A stretch of 6,965 bases of DNA from Cytophagales bacterium (GTDB taxonomy: Bacteria > Bacteroidota > Bacteroidia > Cytophagales > JAAEPT01): the NCBI GenBank assembly GCA_011524675.1, contig WTJX01000270.1, positions 1-6,965 on the forward strand, given 5' to 3'. A program made the position numbers and the translations under genes. This document shows, in pieces, positions 1 through 6,031 of this stretch (within the stretch, counting starts at the first letter, position 1; each line of letters starts with the position of its first letter). The notes under the pieces were generated by a model, which had not been told where the DNA came from, searched no databases, and saw only the letters and a list, made by a program, of their open reading frames with translations.

Positions 1-317
1 AACCAAAAGATAGGAGTGAGGCAGTTGATATGCTGAAGTCTTTATCGGATAATGAGCATGCTGTAGTATCTGGGGTGTATATACAGTCAGTTGAGAAAGA
101 GATAAGCTTTTCAGAAAAAACAATTATTCGTTTCAAAGAACTTTCCGTCAAAGAGATTGATTTTTATATAGATCATTATGCTCCTTTTGATAAAGCGGGA
201 GCGTATGGCATACAAGAGTGGATAGGAATGGTGGCTGTAGAAGAAATGAAAGGGTCTTTTTATAATGTAGTGGGATTACCTACTTGTCGTCTTATGAAAG
301 TCTTATCCGATTTTTAG
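1..317 (+). CDS. maf: Maf-family nucleoside triphosphate pyrophosphatase (partial, C-terminal part)
   Basis: This is the C-terminal part of a Maf/YhdE-type protein. The family consists of cytoplasmic pyrophosphatases that hydrolyse non-canonical or excess nucleoside triphosphates (dTTP, UTP or modified pyrimidines, depending on subfamily) to the monophosphate; it was first named for septum inhibition. The reading frame is open from base 3 (first whole codons read PKDRSEAVDMLKSLS) to the TAG at 315-317, about 104 residues, so the ATG at base 30 is internal and not the true start. Diagnostic segments are the helix ending MLKSLS followed by H-VVSGV, the YAPFDKAGAYGIQEW motif, and the closing GSFYNVVGLPT. 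Complete family members have roughly 190-200 residues, so about half is missing to the left, including the segment expected to hold the catalytic Asp. The gene converges with dapA, and a strong palindrome with a T-run lies 6 bp after the stop. The family call is firm; substrate specificity cannot be judged from this part. Confidence 0.92.
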   Translation, partial: PKDRSEAVDMLKSLSDNEHAVVSGVYIQSVEKEISFSEKTIIRFKELSVKEIDFYIDHYAPFDKAGAYGIQEWIGMVAVEEMKGSFYNVVGLPTCRLMKVLSDF

Positions 318-322
318 TCATG

Positions 323-361
323 AGTCCATAGTCCATAGACTATGGACTATGGACTATTTTT
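323..361 (+). terminator. Perfect 16-bp inverted repeat plus T-run, likely intrinsic terminator of maf
   Basis: The left arm AGTCCATAGTCCATAG (323-338) and the right arm CTATGGACTATGGACT (340-355) are exact reverse complements around a single A at 339, and TATTTTT follows. Each arm is itself a tandem repeat of a heptamer (AGTCCAT twice, ATGGACT twice). The position, 6 bp after the maf stop and followed by T's only on the + strand, fits a rho-independent terminator for maf. A physical hairpin would need to open the central base pairs to form its loop. The stem is not very GC-rich, and its regular heptamer structure is unusual for a plain terminator, so it may instead be, or derive from, a dispersed palindromic repeat. 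Confidence 0.6.
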
Positions 362-388
362 AAGAGTATATGCAGTATATATTTTAAT

Positions 389-410
389 AGATGGTTTTGC
401 AAAGCCTTCT
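389..410 (-). terminator. Imperfect hairpin abutting the dapA stop, possible dapA terminator
   Basis: On the + strand AGATGGTTTT (389-398) faces AAAGCCTTCT (401-410) across a GC dinucleotide. Eight Watson-Crick pairs, one G-T pair and one mismatch form. On the - strand the hairpin begins at the first base of the dapA stop codon triplet complement (410) and is followed by an A/T-rich stretch (ATTAAAATATAT) rather than a clean T-run, so terminator function is only plausible. It closely resembles the perfect hairpin at 3367-3388 upstream of ligA (19 of 22 positions identical). Confidence 0.35.
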
Positions 411-1294
411 TATAATGATACCGCTAGCTTATCTACTTCTAGTTTGATCTTTTTTGCAGACTCTTCTGTGGCTTCTACCAAAGGTAGTCTTACCGTTTTG
501 TTACATAACCCTAATTGGTGGAGCAGTTGTTTTACTCCTACAGGATTATTTTCTTCGTACATCAACTCATTGAGGTCAACCAAGTCTAATAAATGTTTGC
601 TTGCACTGTCAAAGTCTGCTTTCAAAGCGGCTTTGACCATTTGTGTAAACTTAGAAGGGATGGCATTGGCTAATACTGAAATAACGCCTTGTGCACCTGC
701 GGTGATCATGGGGACAGTAAGGATGTCATCACCAGAGATCAATAAGAAATCATCGTCTGTGTATTTTTGTATTTTCATAGCTTGTACCAAATCGCCAGAT
801 GCTTCTTTTGTACCTATGATATTGGGGATTTCTGAGAGCCTGATGGTGGTTTCAGCAGAGATATTTACTACAGATCTACCTTGCACACTATAGAGCATAA
901 GGGGGAGGTCAGTATGTGCAGCGATGTGTTTGAAATGTTGATAGATACCTTCTTGTGTAGGTTTGTTGTAGTAAGGACATACAGACAAGATGCCGTCTAT
1001 CTGTGAGGTATTAGTTTCGTCTATACAGTCAAGCACATGTTGTGTATTGTTTGCACCTATACCGTAAAGGATAGGGAGCTTTTTTGGATTGTGCGTAGCA
1101 ATAAAAGAAAGTACGTCTTTTTTTTCTTGATTAGTTAGCGTGGAGGCTTCACCAGTAGTACCATTGGCAACGATATAATCTACGCCACCTTCTGAGATAT
1201 GGTGGATGATCTTTTCTAAATGATCGTAGTCAACGGAAAAGTCTGTTTTAAAAGGTGTAACTAGGGCTACACCTACACCGGTAAATGCTGTCAT
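410..1294 (-). CDS. dapA: 4-hydroxy-tetrahydrodipicolinate synthase
   Basis: This cytoplasmic TIM-barrel aldolase condenses pyruvate with aspartate-semialdehyde, the first committed step of lysine and diaminopimelate synthesis. It is complete at 294 residues, the normal family length. The barrel opens with GVGVALVTPF. The substrate motif NGTTGEA places Thr46/Thr47; PYYNKPTQEG gives the catalytic Tyr109; LYSVQGRS supplies the second catalytic Tyr135 and the carboxylate-binding Arg140; GTKEASGD holds the Schiff-base Lys163. All sit two residues later than in E. coli (Thr44/45, Tyr107, Tyr133, Arg138, Lys161). GVISVLANAIP and EENNPVGVKQLL close the barrel. The loop reads S-V-Q-G-R-S where the family usually has N-V-P-(S/G)-R-T, but Tyr and Arg are kept, so activity is expected. 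The ATG at 1294-1292 follows an A/T-rich leader without a clear Shine-Dalgarno. It lies 52 bp downstream of ligA on the same strand with no visible terminator, so co-transcription is likely; it converges with maf. Confidence 0.97.
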   Translation of the reverse strand: MTAFTGVGVALVTPFKTDFSVDYDHLEKIIHHISEGGVDYIVANGTTGEASTLTNQEKKDVLSFIATHNPKKLPILYGIGANNTQHVLDCIDETNTSQIDGILSVCPYYNKPTQEGIYQHFKHIAAHTDLPLMLYSVQGRSVVNISAETTIRLSEIPNIIGTKEASGDLVQAMKIQKYTDDDFLLISGDDILTVPMITAGAQGVISVLANAIPSKFTQMVKAALKADFDSASKHLLDLVDLNELMYEENNPVGVKQLLHQLGLCNKTVRLPLVEATEESAKKIKLEVDKLAVSL

Positions 1295-1346
1295 TTTGTA
1301 TATACTTTCTAATAGTGAGAATGATGAAAACGAATATTGTTAATAC

Positions 1347-3347
1347 TTATATTGTTTGTATCATTTCTGCAAATTCTTGTTCATTAATCATTTTTACTCC
1401 TAGTTTGGTCGCTTTTTCCAATTTTGAAGGTCCCATTTTATCCCCTGCTACCAAGAAGTCTAGTTTGGCAGAGATGGAACTAACGACCTTTCCTCCATGA
1501 TTTTTGATGAGGTTTTGTAGTTCTGTTCTGCTATAAAGAGTAAAAACGCCCGAAATTACGAATGTTTTTCCAGTCAAGCTATTGGAGACTTGTTTATTTT
1601 CAGATTCTTCTATAGCTAATTGTACTCCTTGTTCTTTTAGATGGGCTATAAGCTCTTTGTTTTCTGCTTTAGAGAAGTAATCTATGACGCTTTCGGCGAT
1701 GCGTTCGCCTATTTCATGTACAGCGACCAATTCTTCTAGCGTAGCTTCGCTTAGTTTTTCTATGGTTTTGAAATGCTCTACTAGCTTTTCGGCTACGGTA
1801 GCACCTACGTAGCGAATACCTAAGGCAAAAAGCACTTTCGGGAAAGCGATTTGGGTAGAGTTTTTCATACCTTGTATAAGGTTATTGGCAGAGGTCTCTC
1901 CAAAACGCTCTAGGTTGATTAATTGATCGAACTGAAGACGGTATAAATCTGCTGGATTTTTGATAAGACCGTTGTCAAATAGTTGTTCCAAAGTTTCAGG
2001 TCCTAGACTATCAATATTCATGGCTTTACGATGAATATAGTGTTCCATTCTACCTAAGATTTGAGGTTTACAGCCAAGTGTATTGGGGCAGTAATGGTTT
2101 GCTTCTCCTTCTTTGCGAACTAAGGCAGTGCCGCACTCTGGGCAATGTGTTATAAAATCAATTTTTTGTGCTTGTTCATTTCTCGCAGAATGGTCAACCC
2201 CAGTGATTTTTGGGATGATTTCACCGCCTTTTTCTACAAATACAGTATCTCCTACATGCAGATCAAGACGATCAATTTCGTTGGCATTGTGCAAAGAAGC
2301 TCTTTGTACTGTAGTTCCTGCCAATTGTACAGGGGCTAGTTGTGCTACTGGTGTGATTGATCCTGTACGCCCCACTTGATAGCTTACTTCTAAGAGTTCT
2401 GTGGCAGCAGATTCGGAAGCATACTTATAGGCTATTGCCCAACGTGGTGATTTGGATGTATAGCCTAGTTGCTCTTGTTGTGAGATGTTATTGATCTTTA
2501 TAACGACTCCGTCCGTGTCTAAGGGGAGGCTATGGCGCTTAGTATCCCAGTCTTGTATGTATTTTTTTACTTCTTCTATCGTTTTGCATTTTTGATAGCT
2601 GTCTGGAACATTAAATTTCCATTTTTTTAATTGTTCCAAGGCATCTTCGTGGGTCGCTATGCCTCCTAAGTTGAGACTATAGATATAACAGTCTAGTTTT
2701 CTCTGGGCTACTACCGATGAGTCTTGCATTTTGAGTGTGCCAGAAGCGGTGTTTCTTGGGTTTGCCAGTTTTTCTTCTCCTGCTTTTTCTTTTTCCTGGT
2801 TTATTCGCTCAAACTCTTTGCGTGGCAAAAAAGCTTCTCCTCTTGCTTCAAAGAAAGGTATATCTTCGGGTATGGAGAGAGGAATACTCTGAATGGTTTT
2901 TACATTGTGTGTGATGTCATCTCCTTGCTTTCCATCACCTCTAGTTGCGGCAACGTTTAATATACCGTTTTCATAACTTAGGCTAAGGGCAACACCGTCA
3001 TATTTTAATTCGCAGATGTATTCGTAATCCGTTGTTTCGAGTCCTTTTTGGATACGCTTGTCAAAGTCGTCTAAGTCTTCCCATGAGTAGGTGTTTGACA
3101 AACTGAGCATAGGGGTTTTATGGCTTACCGTAGGGAACTCCTTTGTGATGGTGCCTCCTACACGTTGTGTGGGAGAGTCGGGGTGTTTGAATTGGGGGTG
3201 TTGTTCTTCTAAGCTGATAAGCTCACTTAATAGCTTATCAAATGTGATGTCGGGGACTACAGAGTTGTGGTTTTGATAGTATTCATGATTATAATGATGG
3301 AGTAAATCTGATAACTCTTTGATTCGTTGTTCTACCTTGTCGCTCAT
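1347..3347 (-). CDS. ligA: NAD+-dependent DNA ligase LigA
   Basis: This enzyme seals 5'-phosphate/3'-OH nicks in duplex DNA using NAD+, as in Okazaki fragment joining and repair. All expected modules are present in order (numbering for the 666-residue form). The Ia domain at about 1-70 binds the NMN part of NAD+ (Tyr23, Tyr24, Asp33, Phe36, Asp37, then PDSPTQRVGG). The adenylation domain has the AMP-accepting Lys115 in CELKYDGVALSL, FFEARGEAFL, LANPRNTASGTL, DGVVIKIN and PRWAIAYKY. The OB fold starts at QVGRTGSITPVA; the zinc finger has Cys402, Cys405, Cys420 and Cys426; helix-hairpin-helix repeats cover about 440-560; a BRCT domain fills about 589-666 (LTGKTFVISGVF, NHGGKV, DFLVAGDKMG-SKLEKA). 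E. coli LigA has 671 residues. The codon before the chosen ATG (3347-3345) is TTG at 3350-3348, which would add one residue; ATG is preferred. Two adjacent hairpins lie 20 to 91 bp upstream of this ATG, and dapA follows 52 bp downstream. Confidence 0.98.
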   Translation of the reverse strand: MSDKVEQRIKELSDLLHHYNHEYYQNHNSVVPDITFDKLLSELISLEEQHPQFKHPDSPTQRVGGTITKEFPTVSHKTPMLSLSNTYSWEDLDDFDKRIQKGLETTDYEYICELKYDGVALSLSYENGILNVAATRGDGKQGDDITHNVKTIQSIPLSIPEDIPFFEARGEAFLPRKEFERINQEKEKAGEEKLANPRNTASGTLKMQDSSVVAQRKLDCYIYSLNLGGIATHEDALEQLKKWKFNVPDSYQKCKTIEEVKKYIQDWDTKRHSLPLDTDGVVIKINNISQQEQLGYTSKSPRWAIAYKYASESAATELLEVSYQVGRTGSITPVAQLAPVQLAGTTVQRASLHNANEIDRLDLHVGDTVFVEKGGEIIPKITGVDHSARNEQAQKIDFITHCPECGTALVRKEGEANHYCPNTLGCKPQILGRMEHYIHRKAMNIDSLGPETLEQLFDNGLIKNPADLYRLQFDQLINLERFGETSANNLIQGMKNSTQIAFPKVLFALGIRYVGATVAEKLVEHFKTIEKLSEATLEELVAVHEIGERIAESVIDYFSKAENKELIAHLKEQGVQLAIEESENKQVSNSLTGKTFVISGVFTLYSRTELQNLIKNHGGKVVSSISAKLDFLVAGDKMGPSKLEKATKLGVKMINEQEFAEMIQTI

Positions 3348-3366
3348 CAATTTTATATCTTTTTTA

Positions 3367-3388
3367 AGAAGGCTTTGTAAAGCCTTCT
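3367..3388. repeat. Perfect 10-bp hairpin in the ligA upstream region
   Basis: AGAAGGCTTT (3367-3376) and AAAGCCTTCT (3379-3388) are exact reverse complements separated by GT. The hairpin lies about 20 bp upstream of the ligA ATG, and in ligA orientation it is followed by TTAAAAAAG, not by a T-run, so it is not a standard terminator for a transcript entering ligA; on the + strand it has no T-run after it either. If it is in the ligA mRNA leader it would be close to the start codon. It matches the hairpin at the dapA stop (389-410) at 19 of 22 positions. Confidence 0.65.
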
Positions 3389-3389
3389 G

Positions 3390-3438
3390 TAATTCTACTT
3401 TACGAAATCAAAAGTTTTATGATCGTAAAGTAGAATTA
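3390..3438. repeat. Perfect 16-bp inverted repeat with 17-nt loop upstream of ligA
   Basis: TAATTCTACTTTACGA (3390-3405) and TCGTAAAGTAGAATTA (3423-3438) are exact reverse complements around a 17-nt A/T-rich loop that contains a smaller AAAA-G-TTTT palindrome. It starts two bases from the end of the 10-bp hairpin at 3367-3388, so the two form a tandem pair of about 72 bp. No coding potential is visible. Possible roles are an operator, a leader RNA structure, a small mobile palindrome, or a processing site for a readthrough transcript from the 704-codon gene; the sequence does not decide between them. Confidence 0.65.
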
Positions 3439-3461
3439 ATCATCTCTATGAAATGAATATG

Positions 3462-3483
3462 TTTTTGTACACTTTTTGTAAAC
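3462..3483. repeat. Tandem 11-bp direct repeat
   Basis: TTTTTGTACAC (3462-3472) is followed immediately by TTTTTGTAAAC (3473-3483), identical at 10 of 11 positions. The spacing of about one helical turn would place both copies on the same face of the DNA, which would suit a protein-binding site, but low-complexity A/T-rich sequence can produce such repeats by chance. It lies in the 229-bp gap between the 704-codon gene and ligA, about 115 bp upstream of the ligA ATG. Confidence 0.4.
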
Positions 3484-3576
3484 CTTAAAGGAAATCAAAA
3501 TAGTGTAAATAGAAAAACATTCTTGCTACTTTATGTTGTATGAGCCATGATTTTATTCGCCGAAAGGCAAAAAAAA

Positions 3577-5691
3577 CTATTTTATTATCCTAAATTCTGA
3601 TCTTCTATTCAAGGCTAGCGCTGTTTCACTACAGCTATTTTCTTCACAGCTACAGTTTGTGAGTGGTAGAGGTTCTGTTTCTCCTAAGCCTACGGCTTCT
3701 AGCCTATCGGTAGAGATTCCTTTTGCTACCATATAGGTCTTTACAAAATCGGCCCTGCTTTGCGATAGTTTAAGGTTGTATTCTTCTTTTCCTTTACAAT
3801 CTGTATGTGCTCTGATCTGAATACGTACATTTTTGTGCTTTTGTAATGTTGCTATGATATCGTCCAAAGGTGCGATGGATGTTTCTGTTAGCTCTGGACT
3901 ATTGTATTTGTAGTTGAGGTTGACCAATACAGTAGGGTCTAGTTCATCTTCTAAGATTGCCTTTTCTATCTCATTATGTGGTTTTTCGGCATACACTTCT
4001 TCTATTTCTACTATTTCTTGGATCGGTGTTAGTGTATAGCTTGGAGATTGTACTCTTTGTCCACAAATGTTGTCGATGCCTACTACATAATAGCTACCTG
4101 TTTTGTCAATGATGATGGATTTTGCCCTTCCTTTTTTCAAGAGTTTACCTTCATAGTACCATTCAAAGCTACTGTAGCTTTTGTTGCCTTTGATACCTAG
4201 TGTTAGTTGTTTGTTTTTGTAGAACGCTATATTGCCACCATGTGGCTCTATGACTGGCGGAGCTGTAAAACCACTGTAGTAGCTAGCAGCACCATAGGCT
4301 TGGTAGTTATTGGTCATGGCTACGGTGATGGCATCATCGGAAATGACTTTTAGATGATTTACATTTTCTGGGGCGGTGTATTGGAGTGTAACCCAGCCCC
4401 CTCTGGTGTAGGGATATACGTTAGACTTTGAGTTGTATAAGGTCTCTAATGTTTTCCCTGTTTCTTCATCGAAGATTTCTACTTCTGTATGTTCTTTGGT
4501 AACAACGTTGATAGTAGCGCTGCCTCTAAGGGCATGAATGTAAGGAATGCTGATCTCATTGGCTTTTGAACATTCATTTAATGGAGGGATAAAGTTCAAG
4601 CCACATGTAGGAGGTGCTTTTGCCCCTGCCATGGTCTGATAGACGTAGATGGCTTCATTGGCAGAGATGTGTAGGTTGCCATGTTCATTGTAGTCTCCAT
4701 TTGTAGTAAAGTAGTCCCCATTATTGAGTATTTGAGAGACGTCTTCTCCGTTGAGTTTGATCCTAGTCCCGTTTTTAGTGGCAACGATAACGGGTCTTTC
4801 TAGCGGGTCTGTGCCTTGTCCTCTGAGGAGGACATATTCTTTTCCTAGTTTATCTACAGGTACGATTTGGTCTGCGCCATTGTCATTTCCTCTGCCTGCA
4901 GGTGAGTTTGCCAATACACTACCTATATTGACTGCTATAGGTTTGCTAGAAGTAATGCTTGTACCAAAACTATTGTTTTCATCGCCAAAGTGAAAGTCTG
5001 AGAATATGTTGGCCATGATATATACTTCAAATTTGTTCAGTATAATGCTGTGTTCACTAGTAGTTTTTGCTTTTTCGCTTTTCCCTGTTGTTGGCAATCC
5101 TCTGTAGATGACCCCTTTTTTAATGTTAGAAAGTGTGATGCTGGTATTGTTTTCTGTAGCCATGATTGAAACAAAGTGACTTCTGTCTTCCAGGCCTAGC
5201 CCTTCACCTTCTTTCAAAGGTTTTTTTGTAGAGCTGATAAACATATGTCCTACTCTAAAGTCTGTACCCAAGGCTGACTGTCCTTTGGATGAAATGGCAA
5301 TGCCTTGCGCACCTGCTTGGCAACGGATACTAGCAAAAAAAGGGATGTCTGCCTCTAGACGATAACCATACTTTTCTAGCTTTTTGTTTAATAAGTTTTC
5401 GTCTGTAACTAGGTTTGGACTTTTTTCTCTTTTCTTTCCCAAAAGGATGCCTTTAGGTGTTTTGGCTGAAATATCGATTTGTTTGAAAGGTGTTTTACTT
5501 GTGCCAATATAGACTGAGACGGTAAATACTGAGTCAACGGGAGTAGATAAATATAAGCTTGAAGTTCCTACATTGGATGTAGCAAGTTCGCTATTGGCAT
5601 AAACTGGAGGTAAATAGTGTCTTGTACTAAGCTGTGCATGTACATATATCATGCTCTTACTTAGTAAAAGGAGTAGTAAAATTTTTTTCAT
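3577..5691 (-). CDS. Exported OmpA-family protein with IgGFc-binding-like N-terminal region
   Basis: This is a complete 704-residue protein. A Sec signal peptide (MKKILLLLLLSKSMIYVHA) probably ends at Ala19-Gln20; there is no lipobox Cys. Residues about 25-480 resemble the IgGFc-binding N-terminal type found in Bacteroidota surface proteins: GTDFRVGHMF (142-151), then repeated beta-rich segments such as DQIVPVDKLGKEYVLLRG (about 274-291), an NGTRIKLNGEDV segment, CGLNFIPP and ISIPYIHALRG. Residues about 485-556 look like an Ig/PKD-type domain (FEWYYEGKLL, IIDKTGSYYVVGID). Residues about 587-704 form an OmpA-like peptidoglycan-binding domain with HTD (629-631), YNLKLSQSRADFV including Arg646, GLGETEP and NRRSEF. 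Asp631 and Arg646 are at the positions known to bind diaminopimelate in OmpA domains. The inferred role is an envelope protein fixed to peptidoglycan and facing the periplasm or surface; the ligand is unknown. There is no transmembrane OmpA barrel and no type IX sorting domain at the C-terminus. The leader before ATG is A-rich (CAAATAAAAAAAACAAAA). It is divergent from the Reg_prop sensor gene. Confidence 0.88.
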   Translation of the reverse strand: MKKILLLLLLSKSMIYVHAQLSTRHYLPPVYANSELATSNVGTSSLYLSTPVDSVFTVSVYIGTSKTPFKQIDISAKTPKGILLGKKREKSPNLVTDENLLNKKLEKYGYRLEADIPFFASIRCQAGAQGIAISSKGQSALGTDFRVGHMFISSTKKPLKEGEGLGLEDRSHFVSIMATENNTSITLSNIKKGVIYRGLPTTGKSEKAKTTSEHSIILNKFEVYIMANIFSDFHFGDENNSFGTSITSSKPIAVNIGSVLANSPAGRGNDNGADQIVPVDKLGKEYVLLRGQGTDPLERPVIVATKNGTRIKLNGEDVSQILNNGDYFTTNGDYNEHGNLHISANEAIYVYQTMAGAKAPPTCGLNFIPPLNECSKANEISIPYIHALRGSATINVVTKEHTEVEIFDEETGKTLETLYNSKSNVYPYTRGGWVTLQYTAPENVNHLKVISDDAITVAMTNNYQAYGAASYYSGFTAPPVIEPHGGNIAFYKNKQLTLGIKGNKSYSSFEWYYEGKLLKKGRAKSIIIDKTGSYYVVGIDNICGQRVQSPSYTLTPIQEIVEIEEVYAEKPHNEIEKAILEDELDPTVLVNLNYKYNSPELTETSIAPLDDIIATLQKHKNVRIQIRAHTDCKGKEEYNLKLSQSRADFVKTYMVAKGISTDRLEAVGLGETEPLPLTNCSCEENSCSETALALNRRSEFRIIK

Positions 5692-5889
5692 TTTGTTTTT
5701 TTTATTTGAGTATTGGATTATTTCTACTTTTTCATCTTATTTTTATTATGCTGAAAATTAGCTTTTTTTTGCTGTGTAATGCCGTTATATTGTGCAAAAA
5801 TGTGTGAACGCATAATTTTACAACCTTATTTTACGATTAGAGCTATTAAAAATGAATGGCATACAAGTATTTTTGTCTGTCTTACTTTG

Positions 5890-5933
5890 TTTTGACTTTA
5901 CTAAAGTTGACAGCAAATGCCTAAAAGTCAAAA
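5890..5933. repeat. Inverted repeat TTTTGACTTT / AAAGTCAAAA in the divergent region
   Basis: TTTTGACTTT (5890-5899) and AAAGTCAAAA (5924-5933) are exact reverse complements with a 24-nt spacer. A third, imperfect copy of the half-site lies between them (CTAAAGTTGAC, 5901-5911; compare CTAAAAGTCAA at 5921-5931), so ACTTT at 5895-5899 can also pair with AAAGT at 5903-5907. Three related half-sites between divergent genes could form an operator; no known regulator motif was recognised. Confidence 0.4.
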
Positions 5934-6004
5934 GCTCATGTGACTCAAGACGTACTTTGCTGAATGCTTACATATATTTAATAAAGGATTTATTATTTTT
6001 GAAA

Positions 6005-6012
6005 TAGTTTTG
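6005..6012 (+). promoter_or_regulatory. Candidate Bacteroidota -7 promoter element for the sensor gene
   Basis: TAGTTTTG matches the established Bacteroidota -7 consensus TAnnTTTG exactly and would start transcription shortly before the ATG at 6032, giving a very short leader. No good TTTG -33 element is seen at the usual distance upstream, and an 8-bp degenerate match in A/T-rich DNA is expected fairly often by chance. Confidence 0.3.
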
Positions 6013-6031
6013 TGGTATTCATATTTTGATT

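Larger units (their letters stand above)
5692..6031. other. 340-bp divergent intergenic region
   Basis: This non-coding stretch separates the start codons of the OmpA-family gene (- strand) and the Reg_prop sensor gene (+ strand), so it should hold both promoters. It is A/T-rich with T-runs. It contains a candidate Bacteroidota -7 element for the sensor gene (6005-6012) and an inverted repeat (5890-5933). No Bacteroidota-type -7 match was found for the - strand gene. A 51-codon frame at 5852-6007 is present but not convincing as a gene. Confidence 0.7.

Noticed and set aside
342..893. 183-codon + strand open frame opposite dapA
   Set aside because: It lies antisense to the highly conserved dapA coding sequence, its product resembles no known family, and its start sits inside the palindrome; it is a shadow of dapA codon use.
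3348..3350. TTG as the ligA start
   Set aside because: It would add a single residue directly before an ATG. ATG at 3347-3345 is the normal choice, and the sequence gives no Shine-Dalgarno evidence for TTG.
3496..3502. Possible ligA promoter (TATTTTG on the - strand)
   Set aside because: It is one base short of the TAnnTTTG consensus, and no -33 TTTG at proper spacing was found; too weak to call.
3551..3576. Possible intrinsic terminator after the OmpA-family gene
   Set aside because: There is a small GCC-GAAA-GGC hairpin and a run of eight T's in the transcript, but the T-run comes before the hairpin in the gene's direction, which is the wrong order for an intrinsic terminator.
3628..3652. 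Cys cluster (C680, C682, C687) in the OmpA domain as an unusual metal site
   Set aside because: Bacteroidota OmpA-like domains commonly carry a Cys pair in this loop just before the NRR-EF motif, probably a disulfide; not unusual enough to claim a metal site.
4751..4993. 80-codon + strand open frame inside the OmpA-family gene
   Set aside because: It is antisense to a continuous well-formed domain protein, with no independent protein features; a shadow frame. The same applies to the + strand frames within ligA and the overlapping - strand frame at 4596-4784.
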